Of a stretch of 64,000 bases of DNA, positions 18,267-27,754 are shown one piece after another (position 1 is the first letter of the stretch; every line of letters starts with the position of its first letter). The translations under genes and the position numbers were made by a program. The stretch lies in the NCBI GenBank assembly GCA_965208775.1, contig OZ242360.1, positions 682,001 to 746,000 of the forward strand, in the 5' to 3' direction. A model generated the notes under the pieces. The model was not told the origin of the DNA. It ran no database searches and saw nothing but the letters and a program-made list of their open reading frames with translations. The DNA is from JAPOVO01 sp026708165 (GTDB taxonomy: Bacteria > Chloroflexota > UBA11872 > VXNJ01).

Positions 18267-18481
18267 GTTTCTGCTCTCCGAGAATCGCCACTGGCCAAGT
18301 GGCGTCCAGTGATAACAGTGTACGGCGGCTTGCCAAGCTGCCTTCGCCCCTAGCTGTTCTGCAAGATCAAGCGTCGGCCCGTATTTAGGTAATTGACACA
18401 AACTAACTCCACGCGTAATTTACAAGCCATGAACGGGCCCGCCTGGATTGGTGCGGGCATTGCGGGAGGAGCAGCGAAGAA

Positions 18482-20020
18482 ATGGCAATTAACAGAAATC
18501 GGCGCCAGATTCTACGCACGATGGCTCTTGCGGGCGGCGGGGTCGGACTGGCCGCGCTGGCCGGCTGCGGCGAGACCCAGATCGTCGAGAGGGAAGTCGT
18601 CAAGGTCGTCAAGGAGGAAGTGCCGGTCGAGGTCGAGAGGGTCGTCACCCAGGTCGTCGAGAAGGCGGTCGAAGTCGAGAGGGTCGTTACCCAGATCGTC
18701 GAAAAAGCAGTCGAAGTCGAGAAGGTCGTTGAGAAAGAAAGAGTAGTCGAGAAGGTCGTTACCGTCGAGGTCGAGGCTCCAAAGATAAGAGCGGCCAAGA
18801 TCGGTCTGTGGATGCAGGAATGGAAAGACGGCGTTGCCGCCATGGACAACGCCATCGCGAACTTCCAGGCGCAATTTCCGCACTACACCGTGGAGATGAC
18901 GCCCATCCCGTATGGCGACCTGCTGAGCAAGTTCTACCCCTCAATTGTCGCCGGGACGGCGAGTGAAGTCGTCTACACCTACACCGACTGGTGGTATCCA
19001 ATCGACGTGACCAAGGTGCTGCACCCCCTCACGCCCAACCTCATGACGAGAGCGGAGTTGCAGTCGATTTTCTTCTCCCGCTCGCTCGACGCGGTGTGGT
19101 CCAGTGACGGTCAGTTTTACGTTATCCCGTTGATTAACGGAATCCGCGGCCCGGTCGTAGTCGCCGATGTCGCGGCCATCGAAGAAGCCGGCATCTCCGA
19201 CCTTGACGCCTCCTTTGAGACTTGGGACGGCTTCGAATCCATCATGGCCAGGACTCTGCAGAAGGAAGGCGACAAGATCACCCGCAACGGGATACACCTC
19301 TCGTCCGCCTTCCTGGGCCATTGGGCTCAGTCATACATCATGCAGCGCGGCGGCACTTACTACGACGTCGAAACCAACACTTTCGACTTCAACATCCCAG
19401 AGGCGCGTGAGTCGCTTCAGTTCTTCGTCGACCTGTACAACAGGTACACCTCCCTGGTCTCTCAGGAGAACGCCACGCCTGCTCTAATCAAGAAGTCGTC
19501 CGTTTTCGAGACGTCCGGGTTGTTCATGGTTTCGGTCTACGCCGGACTCGATCCCGAGCTTCATGCCGAGCCTTTTGCCGTACCCGCGTTTCCGGGCGCC
19601 AACGAACTGCTCTATCAGACGTCCTCCACCGGAAGCTTGACGGTTCCCAAGTTCGTCAAGGACGAGAAACTGGACGCGGCCTTCGAGTTCATGCGCCACA
19701 TGTGGCAGCCCGAGAACATGGCGCAGTTCGGCCAGTTCTATTCGGGCTCACAGACCGTCCGGCAGGTTTACGAGCTTCCCGCCTACCTCGAGAGTAAGTT
19801 CGGCTGGGCGTCCGCGAAGATGATGCCCAACACCGTATGGCCGGCGGTCCGGTACCCGCCCTTCCACATTAACCACCTGGAAAACAACTTCATTGGCAAG
19901 GCTATCCAGGACGTGGCGGATCAGGGCCATAAGTCCATCGAGCAAATGGCCGAAGATCTCACCAACGACGTCAACGCGGTCGAAAAGGAGGCCGTCGCGC
20001 GGATACAGGCCGGAAACTAG
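18482..20020 (+). CDS. extracellular solute-binding lipoprotein, family 1 (second sugar-type ABC system)
   Basis: A 512-residue lipoprotein with 'RRQILRTMALAGGG' and the lipid cysteine at residue 29. Like the first binding protein it carries a Val/Glu/Lys-rich stalk, here residues about 33-100, before the globular domain, which suggests a spacer that holds the binding domain away from the membrane. GGAGGAG about ten bases before the ATG supports the start. It ends in a very strong terminator, and its likely permease genes are on the opposite strand facing it, so binding protein and permeases are not in one transcript. Confidence 0.9.
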   Translation: MAINRNRRQILRTMALAGGGVGLAALAGCGETQIVEREVVKVVKEEVPVEVERVVTQVVEKAVEVERVVTQIVEKAVEVEKVVEKERVVEKVVTVEVEAPKIRAAKIGLWMQEWKDGVAAMDNAIANFQAQFPHYTVEMTPIPYGDLLSKFYPSIVAGTASEVVYTYTDWWYPIDVTKVLHPLTPNLMTRAELQSIFFSRSLDAVWSSDGQFYVIPLINGIRGPVVVADVAAIEEAGISDLDASFETWDGFESIMARTLQKEGDKITRNGIHLSSAFLGHWAQSYIMQRGGTYYDVETNTFDFNIPEARESLQFFVDLYNRYTSLVSQENATPALIKKSSVFETSGLFMVSVYAGLDPELHAEPFAVPAFPGANELLYQTSSTGSLTVPKFVKDEKLDAAFEFMRHMWQPENMAQFGQFYSGSQTVRQVYELPAYLESKFGWASAKMMPNTVWPAVRYPPFHINHLENNFIGKAIQDVADQGHKSIEQMAEDLTNDVNAVEKEAVARIQAGN

Positions 20021-20038
20021 GCGTTTTCGCCAAAACGC

Positions 20039-20077
20039 GAGGGGGTGCGATTCAGGTCGCGCCCCCTCATTTTTTTC
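20039..20077 (+). terminator. rho-independent terminator
   Basis: A 12-bp stem (GAGGGGGTGCGA pairing with TCGCGCCCCCTC, one G-U pair), a six-base loop and ATTTTTTT directly after it. It ends the binding-protein transcript 18 bases after the stop codon. The strongest terminator seen in the window. Confidence 0.9.
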
Positions 20078-20298
20078 CATCGGCGATCCTGGAGGGCAGC
20101 GAGGCCTAGGCGTTCCGCACGGCCCTGCGATCATCCCCGAGCAAGCGGGAGTCCCCATTGGCTGACAATATGCTTGGGCGTCAGGCCTCTGGACGCCCGA
20201 TCGAGTCCGGCGTGGCGAGTCTGTACGTCCGCGCGGCGCTTTGCGGAGCATGGCGCCGCGGCTTCATCGCGGAGTCCTACCGAGGCTTGGGGAACTCT

Positions 20299-21204
20299 CT
20301 AGCCCTTTAGTCCCGTCAGGGCGATTCCCCTGATTATGTGCCGCTGGAAAATGATGAAGAAGATCAGGATCGGCGTGATGCTCATCACCGCCGCCGCGAG
20401 GACCTGGTCTTCTCTCGTCGCTTGGCGCCCGGTAATGAGCCTCAGCACCAGCGGCAGAGTGAACATGTGCCTGTCGTCGATCATCACCAGGGGCCACAGA
20501 AAGTCGTTGAAGGTTCCCAGGAATGAAAGGATCGCGATGGCCGAGAGCACCGATCTGCTGAGGGGGATGATGATGTGCCACAGGATACGAATGTCCCCGG
20601 CGCCGTCGGCGCGGGCCGCGTCCAGCAGTTCATTCGGCACCGAGTGCAGGAACTGCCGGGTTATGAGGATTCCGAAGGGTGTAAACACCCCGGGGAGAAT
20701 GAGTCCCAGGTAAGTGTTCTTCAGGCCGAGCTTGAAGTAAAGGACAAAGGACGGGATGAACAGCATGAAAAACGGCACCATGATCGTGCTGAGGACGAAG
20801 ATGAACAGCAGGTTCTTGCCCGCGAATTCCTTCTTGGCAAATACATAGCCGCAAACCGCGCTCGTAAAGACCGCCAGAATCGTCGTAACCCCGGCGATCA
20901 GCAGGCTGTTTCCATAGCCCTGCAAGATGGTCGCCTCTTGCCATGTTTCGACGTAGCCCGCCGTGTAAAAGGTCTTCGGTAACCACGTGATGCTCGGTTG
21001 GAGGATTTCCTTCGGTGTCTTGAACGACGATATGTACATCCAGAAGAACGGTATGAACATAATCGCCGCGCCCGGGATCAGGCCGATGAGAATGGCCCAA
21101 TAGCCGATCCTCCGCCGCGTCCTGCTGTAAAAGGTGGACTGGCTCACGCGACCGCCGGGCTCCGCCGCCGGTAACGACTCCGAGTTGGTCCTCAGTACTC
21201 CCAT
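20299..21204 (-). CDS. carbohydrate ABC transporter permease, MalG type
   Basis: A 301-residue membrane protein with six hydrophobic segments, an EAA loop ('DAARADGAG') and the terminal 'GIALTGLKG'. Its start overlaps the end of the upstream permease gene by 13 bases, so the pair is coupled. The partner binding protein is probably the one encoded at 18482-20020 on the other strand, convergent with it. No ATPase gene lies nearby. Confidence 0.92.
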   Translation of the reverse strand: MGVLRTNSESLPAAEPGGRVSQSTFYSRTRRRIGYWAILIGLIPGAAIMFIPFFWMYISSFKTPKEILQPSITWLPKTFYTAGYVETWQEATILQGYGNSLLIAGVTTILAVFTSAVCGYVFAKKEFAGKNLLFIFVLSTIMVPFFMLFIPSFVLYFKLGLKNTYLGLILPGVFTPFGILITRQFLHSVPNELLDAARADGAGDIRILWHIIIPLSRSVLSAIAILSFLGTFNDFLWPLVMIDDRHMFTLPLVLRLITGRQATREDQVLAAAVMSITPILIFFIIFQRHIIRGIALTGLKG

Positions 21205-21956
21205 CTAGACCTCACCACCACCAGCTGAATGACTGAAATGCCAAGCAAGAGAATGAACATGAAGAACGCCATGGCCGACGAATAGCCGAAGCGAAGCTGG
21301 TCAAACGCCTGCTGGTACAGATAAAGCGAAAACGTGCGAGTGGCGTCGATCGGTCCGCCCCGCGTCATGATGAAGAACGGCTCGAAGATCTGCAGGGCTC
21401 CGATGAAGCTCACGATGGACATTCCAAGCAGAATGGGCCTGATGAGGGGCAGCGTGATATGGCGAAACTGGGCCCACGGACCCGCTCCATCGATGATCGC
21501 AGCTTCATACTGAACCGCCGGCACCTCGTTGATGCCGACTAGAAAGATCACCGTTCCAAATCCGACGAACTTCCAGATGGTCATGACGATCATCGCGTAC
21601 AGTGCGGTATCTCTGAACGCCAGCGGAGAAACGATGTCCAGGCCGAAGAGCTGTCCGAAACCAGACAGAAGACCCACGTTTGGGTAGAAGATAAAGCCCC
21701 ACATCATGATCACGACAAGCCAGGGTGTTATCACTGGCATAAAGAAGATGGTCAGATAGACCTTCTGCGAGAATCTGCCGAGTTTCGAAAAGAGAACGGC
21801 GAAGAGAATCTCTAAAGCCAGGATCGCCGGCACTTCAATCCCGATGAAGATGAACGAAATCTTGAGGCCGTTGAGGAACAGCTTGTCCTTCCACATCTTG
21901 ACGAAGTTGTCGCCCCCGACAAATATCGCCTCGGAAAGCAGGTCCCAGTTGAACAT
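21192..21956 (-). CDS. carbohydrate ABC transporter permease, MalF type; N-terminus unresolved
   Basis: From the first ATG (21956) the protein has 254 residues, which lacks the first transmembrane helix of the family. The same frame stays open upstream to about 22225 and encodes a convincing basic segment and helix ('RKRHWNRPGIELP' then 'LLLFGYFALFFAVPFG'), but contains no ATG, GTG or TTG there. Either a rare start such as ATC at 22094 (after GGGGGTGGG) is used, or one base is missing from the G5 tract at 22101-22105: one more G would join this frame to an ATG at 22156 (or a GTG at 22183). The EAA loop is 'YEAAIIDGAG'. Function as a permease is secure; the true start is not. Confidence 0.85.
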   Translation of the reverse strand: MFNWDLLSEAIFVGGDNFVKMWKDKLFLNGLKISFIFIGIEVPAILALEILFAVLFSKLGRFSQKVYLTIFFMPVITPWLVVIMMWGFIFYPNVGLLSGFGQLFGLDIVSPLAFRDTALYAMIVMTIWKFVGFGTVIFLVGINEVPAVQYEAAIIDGAGPWAQFRHITLPLIRPILLGMSIVSFIGALQIFEPFFIMTRGGPIDATRTFSLYLYQQAFDQLRFGYSSAMAFFMFILLLGISVIQLVVVRSRWEY

Positions 21957-22294
21957 CGCAATGCCGATGGCTATCCCGAACGGAACCGCGAAGAAGAGTG
22001 CGAAGTAACCGAACAGAAGCAGGCTGACGGGGAGTTCTATGCCGGGGCGGTTCCAGTGCCTCTTCCGGACCGCGGCTCTAAGGCTGGCGCCGATTTCCCA
22101 CCCCCAGCCTTGCTTGACGGAACAAAGTAGCCAGATACTAGCAAAGTCAATCTCATTGATAATGCGTGAGTACCAATGCTCACGGTAGATCGCGCATCGA
22201 GAAGCGCCAGCGGTCTGAGGGGGTTACACCCCGCTGGCGTGTACCATCTGCATCTTTTGATGAAGAGCCGGAATTCGGAATGAGGAGGAGCGCA

Positions 22295-23026
22295 ATGGGA
22301 CTGACCGTCCAACAGGTCGAGCAATTCAACAGGGACGGCTATCTGGCCTACGGCCCCGTACTCACTCTCCCCGAGGTCAACAAGCTGCTCGCTCACTACG
22401 CCGACCTCTTCATCAAGGAGACCTCTTACAACATCCGTGAGCAGGCGGACGGCGAGACGCGGGACTTTGTCCATCAGATCCTCGATGCCCACAACCTGAA
22501 TCCCGCGTTCGGGCAGCTCGTTCGTCATCCCAAGGTCCTCGACCTGATTGAGCCGCTGATCGGACCGAATATCCAGGTCTTCACCGTCCAGGTGCTCTAC
22601 AAGCCGCCGTTTCACGGCGGCGAGGTCCCATGGCACCAGGACAATGCCTACTGGCTATGCGAACCGTCCAACCTCGTGACGTGCTGGATAGCGCTTGGCG
22701 ACGTGACCGAGGACAACGGCGCGATGCGCTTCATTCCCGGCAGCCACACAAGCGGGATCATCGGGCACAAGCGGGGCTTTCAGGGAACCAAGGCGCTGCG
22801 GGAAGTGCAGGCCGACGTATCCAATCCGGTGACCGTCGAGCTGCCCGCCGGAGGCTGTTCCCTTCACCACTGCCTGACCCTCCATAACACCAAGCCCAAC
22901 ATCACCGAAAACCCCAGGCCGGGCGTCGCCATCGGCTACATGCCCGTGGGCACTCTGGACCGCGACGGCAACGAGATGAGAGACCGCACGCTGGTGCGAG
23001 GGACGCTGGATCCTGAAACCGCCTGA
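22295..23026 (+). CDS. phytanoyl-CoA dioxygenase (PhyH) family protein
   Basis: A 243-residue Fe(II)/2-oxoglutarate oxygenase. The iron facial triad is readable: His114 and Asp116 in 'PWHQDNAYW' and a distal His (probably His197 in 'LHNTKPN'); Arg208 in 'NPRPG' would bind 2-oxoglutarate. Bacterial PhyH proteins hydroxylate diverse small molecules. GAGGAGGAG precedes the ATG at 22295, so the 43-residue longer reading is rejected. It is divergent from the permease pair and followed by a second PhyH gene. Confidence 0.9.
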   Translation: MGLTVQQVEQFNRDGYLAYGPVLTLPEVNKLLAHYADLFIKETSYNIREQADGETRDFVHQILDAHNLNPAFGQLVRHPKVLDLIEPLIGPNIQVFTVQVLYKPPFHGGEVPWHQDNAYWLCEPSNLVTCWIALGDVTEDNGAMRFIPGSHTSGIIGHKRGFQGTKALREVQADVSNPVTVELPAGGCSLHHCLTLHNTKPNITENPRPGVAIGYMPVGTLDRDGNEMRDRTLVRGTLDPETA

Positions 23027-23217
23027 TAGTCGGAAAGCCGCGGGAAAAGTACGCTTGACCATCGCCATGCGACACGCCAAATACAGGGATTTCTTTCAAC
23101 TTCCCCAGCCCTTGCTCTAGGCTAGTTCAAGGCCCGAAGCGAGTATCCAGATTCGCGACGCGGTCCGGGTTTGACGAGCTTCCGACGCATGGATTCGATG
23201 GGATATCGGAGAGATAT

Positions 23218-23982
23218 ATGAAACTGACTGCAGAGCAGGTGGCGCAGTACGAACGCGACGGCTACTTCAAGTTCGGCGAGCTGCTTTCCGCGGACGAGGT
23301 GCAAGACCTGCGCAAGCGCCTCGACAAACACTTCAGCGGGGAGTTCGAAGACCCGCGGACGGCCTGGGAGGCGAAACGGCAACACATCGAGCTGAGGGCA
23401 GGCGAGGAAGGCGATGAGAAGACGTCTGTTCAGCAAATAGTCAACCTCTACAAGCTCGATCCGGCCTTCGAGGCGCTGATACATGACCCGCGCATCCTCG
23501 ACGTGACGGAATCCCTTATAGGTCCCAACATTCAGGTGCTCGCCGATCAGGCGCTGCTCAAGCCCGCCTTTCACGGCGGCGCGCTTCCTTGGCATCAGGA
23601 CAACGCCTATTTCAAGCTCGATCCGCCTGATTCAGTCACTTGCTGGATAGCCTTCGCGGATGTCACCGAAGAAAACAGTCCGGTGGAGTTCGTTCCCGGC
23701 AGCCACAAGAACGGACTGGTCGAACACGGTTCCGAGTTCCAGGGCACCATCCTGCAGCACCTGGAAGTCGACGACTCCAACGCGGTGACGGGAACACTGC
23801 CCGCGGGACACGCGAGCTGGCACCACTGCGAAATCCTGCACAGGTCCAAGCCGAATCAGAGTCCGTTCCCCAGGCCCGCCTATGCGATTCAGTTCATCTC
23901 CGCCGACTGCCGAAGCAATTCCGGCGACGAAACTCACAACGAGGAATTGAAGAACCGGCCGGTCGTGCGAGGCTCCCGCTAA
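23218..23982 (+). CDS. phytanoyl-CoA dioxygenase (PhyH) family protein, second copy
   Basis: A 254-residue paralogue of the preceding PhyH protein, with His126/Asp128 in 'PWHQDNAYF', a distal His208 in 'LHRSKPN' and Arg219 in 'FPRP'. The two share the start 'QV..(Y/F)..DGY' and the 'GPNIQV' strand, so they look like an old duplication with separate substrates. It lies 12 bases before the class V PLP gene and is probably co-transcribed with it. Confidence 0.9.
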   Translation: MKLTAEQVAQYERDGYFKFGELLSADEVQDLRKRLDKHFSGEFEDPRTAWEAKRQHIELRAGEEGDEKTSVQQIVNLYKLDPAFEALIHDPRILDVTESLIGPNIQVLADQALLKPAFHGGALPWHQDNAYFKLDPPDSVTCWIAFADVTEENSPVEFVPGSHKNGLVEHGSEFQGTILQHLEVDDSNAVTGTLPAGHASWHHCEILHRSKPNQSPFPRPAYAIQFISADCRSNSGDETHNEELKNRPVVRGSR

Positions 23983-23994
23983 GAGGAGTCAAGA

Positions 23995-25236
23995 ATGTCC
24001 GCCGCCGAAGCCCCGGACGGCATGACCCTCGAATCGCTGCGCGGCGAGCTGCCGATGACGCGGGAAGTGATGTACTTCAACACCGCGATGAACGGTCCGA
24101 CGCTCGACTGCGTTCTCAAGACCGTCGCCGACGAGTCGGCCATCGAGAGCCGCATCGGTCTGGCCTACGCCGTTCCCGGCTTCGGTACCAGCCGGGAGCA
24201 GGGTGACCGCGAGAACGCCGCGCGAGCGGACATTGCATCGCTCCTGCGCTGCGACGTGGCCGACCTCGCGATAACTCCCAACACCGCCCAGGCCATGCAC
24301 AGGGTGCTGCGCAGCATCGAATGGCAGGCGGGCGACGAACTATGCATCACGTCCCTAGAGCATTTGAGCAGTTTCGATGCGGCGCAGGCCCTGGCGGAGC
24401 AGCGCGGCGTAGTCGTTCAGTCGGTTCCCGCCGAAGGAGGCGACGGCGACTTTCTCGAACGCCTGACTTCGGCGCTTTCGGACCGAACGAAACTGGTCAT
24501 CGTCAGCGAGGTTACTTCGCCCGATGGCCGGCGCTTGCCCCTGCGCGAGGCCGCCGAGGTTGCTCATCAGCGCGGAGTGCTAGTCGTCGGTGATGGCGCC
24601 CAGTCTGTGGGAGCGTACCCCGTCAACGTCCCCGATTTTGGATGCGACTACTACGTCGGTTCGGGACACAAGTGGCTGCTCGGTCCGAGGGGCACGGGCT
24701 TCATCTGGGTATCGCCCGACCGGATCGATGAATTCCGGCCAGACCTGGTGCCCGACGTCAGCCTGTGGCACGCCCCCAAGACGCCCGTACCGCCGACCAC
24801 CGCGCGCAGGCGCCTTGAGTTCAATACCTACAACCACGCGGCGGTCATCGGATTCGGCCAGGCGGCGCGAGTGGCCAGCGAGATCGGCCTCGATGCCATC
24901 GAGGATAGGGTCAGCGGACTCGCGGCACTGATCCGGGAAGAGGTCTCGCTTTGGAAGGGCGTCACTCTGCTGACTCCCATGGCGCGGGAAGCCTCGGCCG
25001 GAATCACAACGCTCGCCTTCGACGGTCTCGGTGACGACGGGATAAAGGAAGTCGTCCGGAGGCTAGCTTACGAGAACCGTGTCATCGTCAAGTTCCAGTG
25101 GCTCTCCGCGCCAGCCCGACCGGGACACTCGGCGATGCGCATCTCCACGGCGGCCTTCAACACCGAGCAAGAGGTGGACGTGCTGCTTCGCACCCTCAAG
25201 TCCAAGCTGACGGACGCGGGCGTCGGCTCCGGTTAG
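23995..25236 (+). CDS. class V aminotransferase (cysteine desulfurase / isopenicillin-N epimerase-like)
   Basis: A 413-residue PLP enzyme. Asp200 and Gln203 in 'VVGDGAQSVGA' hold the cofactor and Lys226 in 'GSGHKWLLGP' would bind it. There is no active-site cysteine loop like that of IscS, so it is more like the isopenicillin-N epimerase, kynureninase or serine-lyase branch than a housekeeping desulfurase. Its start follows the second PhyH gene by 12 bases with an AGAGGAG site. The pair suggests oxygenation followed by amino-group chemistry on one substrate, as inference. Confidence 0.87.
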   Translation: MSAAEAPDGMTLESLRGELPMTREVMYFNTAMNGPTLDCVLKTVADESAIESRIGLAYAVPGFGTSREQGDRENAARADIASLLRCDVADLAITPNTAQAMHRVLRSIEWQAGDELCITSLEHLSSFDAAQALAEQRGVVVQSVPAEGGDGDFLERLTSALSDRTKLVIVSEVTSPDGRRLPLREAAEVAHQRGVLVVGDGAQSVGAYPVNVPDFGCDYYVGSGHKWLLGPRGTGFIWVSPDRIDEFRPDLVPDVSLWHAPKTPVPPTTARRRLEFNTYNHAAVIGFGQAARVASEIGLDAIEDRVSGLAALIREEVSLWKGVTLLTPMAREASAGITTLAFDGLGDDGIKEVVRRLAYENRVIVKFQWLSAPARPGHSAMRISTAAFNTEQEVDVLLRTLKSKLTDAGVGSG

Positions 25237-25325
25237 ACGCCCACTAGAAGCAAGTCAGCCTTCAAACCAGCAGACACATTCGTCAAGACGCCGCGTCCTC
25301 GTGACCGTGTCTCCCACCCGGCTCG

Positions 25326-26204
25326 TCAGGCGACCCTTTTTACAGCTCGCAGCGCTAGGCTCACGCACGGTTTTTCCGGGTTCTGATCGCGGTCATTCCA
25401 TGCGTCGATGGCGAGGCACACCCTGAGGCCGAAGGCTGCGAGCCTGGCCGGCAACGACGAGCCGCCCGAGTCGTCATACTCGAATTTTTCCATCGACTTG
25501 TGAGTCGCCCCCGTCGCCGGAAGCCTCATATACATCTGCTTCAACGTCCACAGGATCACGTGGTTGAACGGCAAGCAGTATCGAGTCAGTCCCTCGACGA
25601 GATCGATCTCGAACGCCTCGCTCCGAGTCACTACGCCCCTCAACTCTTCGAGCGTGTAGAGCCGTATGTGAAACGTCCAAAGGCCCCCCCAGAACCCGCT
25701 TTCCGAGCTGAAGTGCCCCAGTCCCAGGGATTCCCGGACCCTGTTCAGCGGGTCCCATAGGCCGGGATAGTTCAAGCACGGAACCGTAACCGCCAGTGCG
25801 CCGCCGGGCTTCAGCACGCGTCCAAGCTCGCGTACGGCAGCCAGGTCGTCGTCTACGTGTTCCAGGACTTCGCTGCAGATAACGCCGTCGAAAACCGCGT
25901 CGTTGAAAGGCAGTTTCGTCACGTCGCCGATCAGCCACGAGTTCCCGTCGCCGCCCTTCTTCCTTGATACTCCCTGGCCCAGGATCTCGCGGTCGGCGTC
26001 CAGACCTACCACGCGGCAACCGTAGACGTTTTCGAGCACGATCGAGATAAACCCTTCCCCGCAGCCCGCATCCAGTATCAGGTCGCCGGGAGCGGGATCT
26101 AGGTACTGGCAGACCGTCAAGACACGCCGACGAAACGACATGTCGCCGACTTTGGACAGCAACCGCCCGAGTCGGTCTTCAGCGTGCAAATCGGGTTTGC
26201 TCAT
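25326..26204 (-). CDS. class I SAM-dependent methyltransferase
   Basis: A 292-residue methyltransferase. Motif I is 'LILDAGCGEGF' at about residue 43, followed by an acidic loop 'VVGLDAD' and 'CSEVLEHVDD', the Ubie/Bio-type pattern. The ATG at 26204 overlaps the stop of the glycosyltransferase gene by four bases (ATGA), so the longer frame is rejected. Probably methylates a sugar or lipid-linked glycan made by the neighbouring glycosyltransferases. Confidence 0.88.
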   Translation of the reverse strand: MSKPDLHAEDRLGRLLSKVGDMSFRRRVLTVCQYLDPAPGDLILDAGCGEGFISIVLENVYGCRVVGLDADREILGQGVSRKKGGDGNSWLIGDVTKLPFNDAVFDGVICSEVLEHVDDDLAAVRELGRVLKPGGALAVTVPCLNYPGLWDPLNRVRESLGLGHFSSESGFWGGLWTFHIRLYTLEELRGVVTRSEAFEIDLVEGLTRYCLPFNHVILWTLKQMYMRLPATGATHKSMEKFEYDDSGGSSLPARLAAFGLRVCLAIDAWNDRDQNPEKPCVSLALRAVKRVA

Positions 26205-27436
26205 TCGTCGTGCCCAGCTCTCAAGGGATGGACGGTTTTTGATTCGATGGCGGCAAGAGCGGTAGAGGCGACCAGCTCCCAATCGTACCGACGCGCGGCT
26301 TTCCTGGCTGCCGCCGCGCGCTCGCAATAGTTCTGCCGATCGGTAAGTAGCTTCACGATCTCCCGCGCCATCGCATCCGTATTCCCCGTGGGAGCCAGCG
26401 TCGGCCCCTCCCCGAACAGCTCGCGGTAAACGGGCAGTGAGTAAGCCACGGCGGGCAGTCCACACGCCATGGCTTCGCATAGAGCTATGTTGAAGCCCTC
26501 TTCGTAGCTGGGTGCGACAAAGACCCTGCACCCCTTTATCGACGAGTAGTAGTCCTCGTCCGGCACAAAGCCGGCTATCGTTATGTGCTTTTCCAGACCC
26601 TGGCCGGCAATTTCAGACTTGAGCGCGCCTCGCCATTCGTCGCTGCCGCCCATGACGAGCAGCTTGGCGTCAGGTAGCTGGTCGACCACCTTACGCCAGG
26701 TTGGGGCCAGATCGAAGATGCCTTTGGTTGGATTCAAGCGGCCGGCGAAGCAGGCATCGAATTGCGGTTCGCCGGGAACCTCTGCCCGGTCGATGCGTCC
26801 GAGATCTACGCCGGCGCCGGTTATCACTATGAGGGCCGGGTCGAATCCGAGATCGACAAGCTGCGACTTAACGGCTCCATTCAGAACAAAGATAATGTCC
26901 GCGTGACGCTTTATGAGTCGAAAACTGAGTCTTTGCAGAACATAAGACACGATGCTTGCAATCCTGCTATTCCCACGTCGCGTAAAGGGATTCGCATTTA
27001 TATGGTGAATGCTCACGGCTAGTCTCGGGCGCTGAAGCGAACGAGACTTCGCCCAAACGCCTGGAAGCACGTTGCAGATGAAATCGCCGCCCGAATAGAT
27101 AGCGTCAGCCCCAACTCCTGCAACGATCGGAATGCCCCGGATAGCCCTGAAAAGGTAAGCGAACGGTATGGCGAACAAACCCGGCCGCCCGTCGAAAGCT
27201 GTCGATTTCACGAATCGCGTTGGCGTTCCGGTCTGCGACTGCAACGAAGCGGGCGCGGTCGCGGGCGCTATAACGACGACCTCTCTGCCGCTCCGCCGCC
27301 ATCGTTTCGCAAACTCGACCAGCACGCGATCACCGCCGGTGCCGATGTTTTCACCGAGTAGGTGTATTGCCAGGATGGCGATGACACGGCGGTTTTCACC
27401 CGGTACATCGACTGCCTCGCGCCTGGAATCGGTCAA
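26201..27436 (-). CDS. glycosyltransferase family 4
   Basis: A 411-residue GT-B glycosyltransferase. The N-terminal 'GTGGDRVLVEFAKRW' is the glycine loop, and the C-terminal nucleotide-sugar site is 'PSYEEGFNIALCEAMACG' with the E-x7-E pair. The only start in frame after the upstream stop is a TTG at 27436, with no clear ribosome site; the N-terminal 18 residues are therefore uncertain. Divergent from the large membrane protein gene; part of the first glycan locus. Confidence 0.9.
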   Translation of the reverse strand: MTDSRREAVDVPGENRRVIAILAIHLLGENIGTGGDRVLVEFAKRWRRSGREVVVIAPATAPASLQSQTGTPTRFVKSTAFDGRPGLFAIPFAYLFRAIRGIPIVAGVGADAIYSGGDFICNVLPGVWAKSRSLQRPRLAVSIHHINANPFTRRGNSRIASIVSYVLQRLSFRLIKRHADIIFVLNGAVKSQLVDLGFDPALIVITGAGVDLGRIDRAEVPGEPQFDACFAGRLNPTKGIFDLAPTWRKVVDQLPDAKLLVMGGSDEWRGALKSEIAGQGLEKHITIAGFVPDEDYYSSIKGCRVFVAPSYEEGFNIALCEAMACGLPAVAYSLPVYRELFGEGPTLAPTGNTDAMAREIVKLLTDRQNYCERAAAARKAARRYDWELVASTALAAIESKTVHPLRAGHDE

Positions 27437-27754
27437 CTGGCTACACTCGTTGTCAAGCGCCCGGATCTCGTCGAATGCACCCGATAGTTCTCACCACCGA
27501 GATGCATTGAGCGCTTCTTGCGTCAACTTCGCCGTGATGTCATTAAGATGCAGCTTGAGAAACCTTTCTGATTGGAACTGCCGGATTTGCAGATGGCGCC
27601 AATCCAGTCTGGTGTGCAAGCAAATCTCCTATCGAATGGGATAGACGGCGGCGACCACCATTGGATTCCAGTTTGACAAATAGCCTATCAAGACACGCAC
27701 GCCTCTTCGTTATCAACCGGCGTTCCCAAACGCCCTCCGCGTGCCGCCACGGCG
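27437..27754. other. intergenic region between divergent glycan genes
   Basis: About 320 bases between the glycosyltransferase start and the large membrane protein start. No RNA gene, repeat or supported small ORF was seen; it presumably carries both promoters. Confidence 0.55.

Noticed and set aside
25326..26531. Longer start for the first methyltransferase
   Set aside because: It would overlap the glycosyltransferase gene by 330 bases; the ATGA overlap at 26201-26204 gives a natural start.
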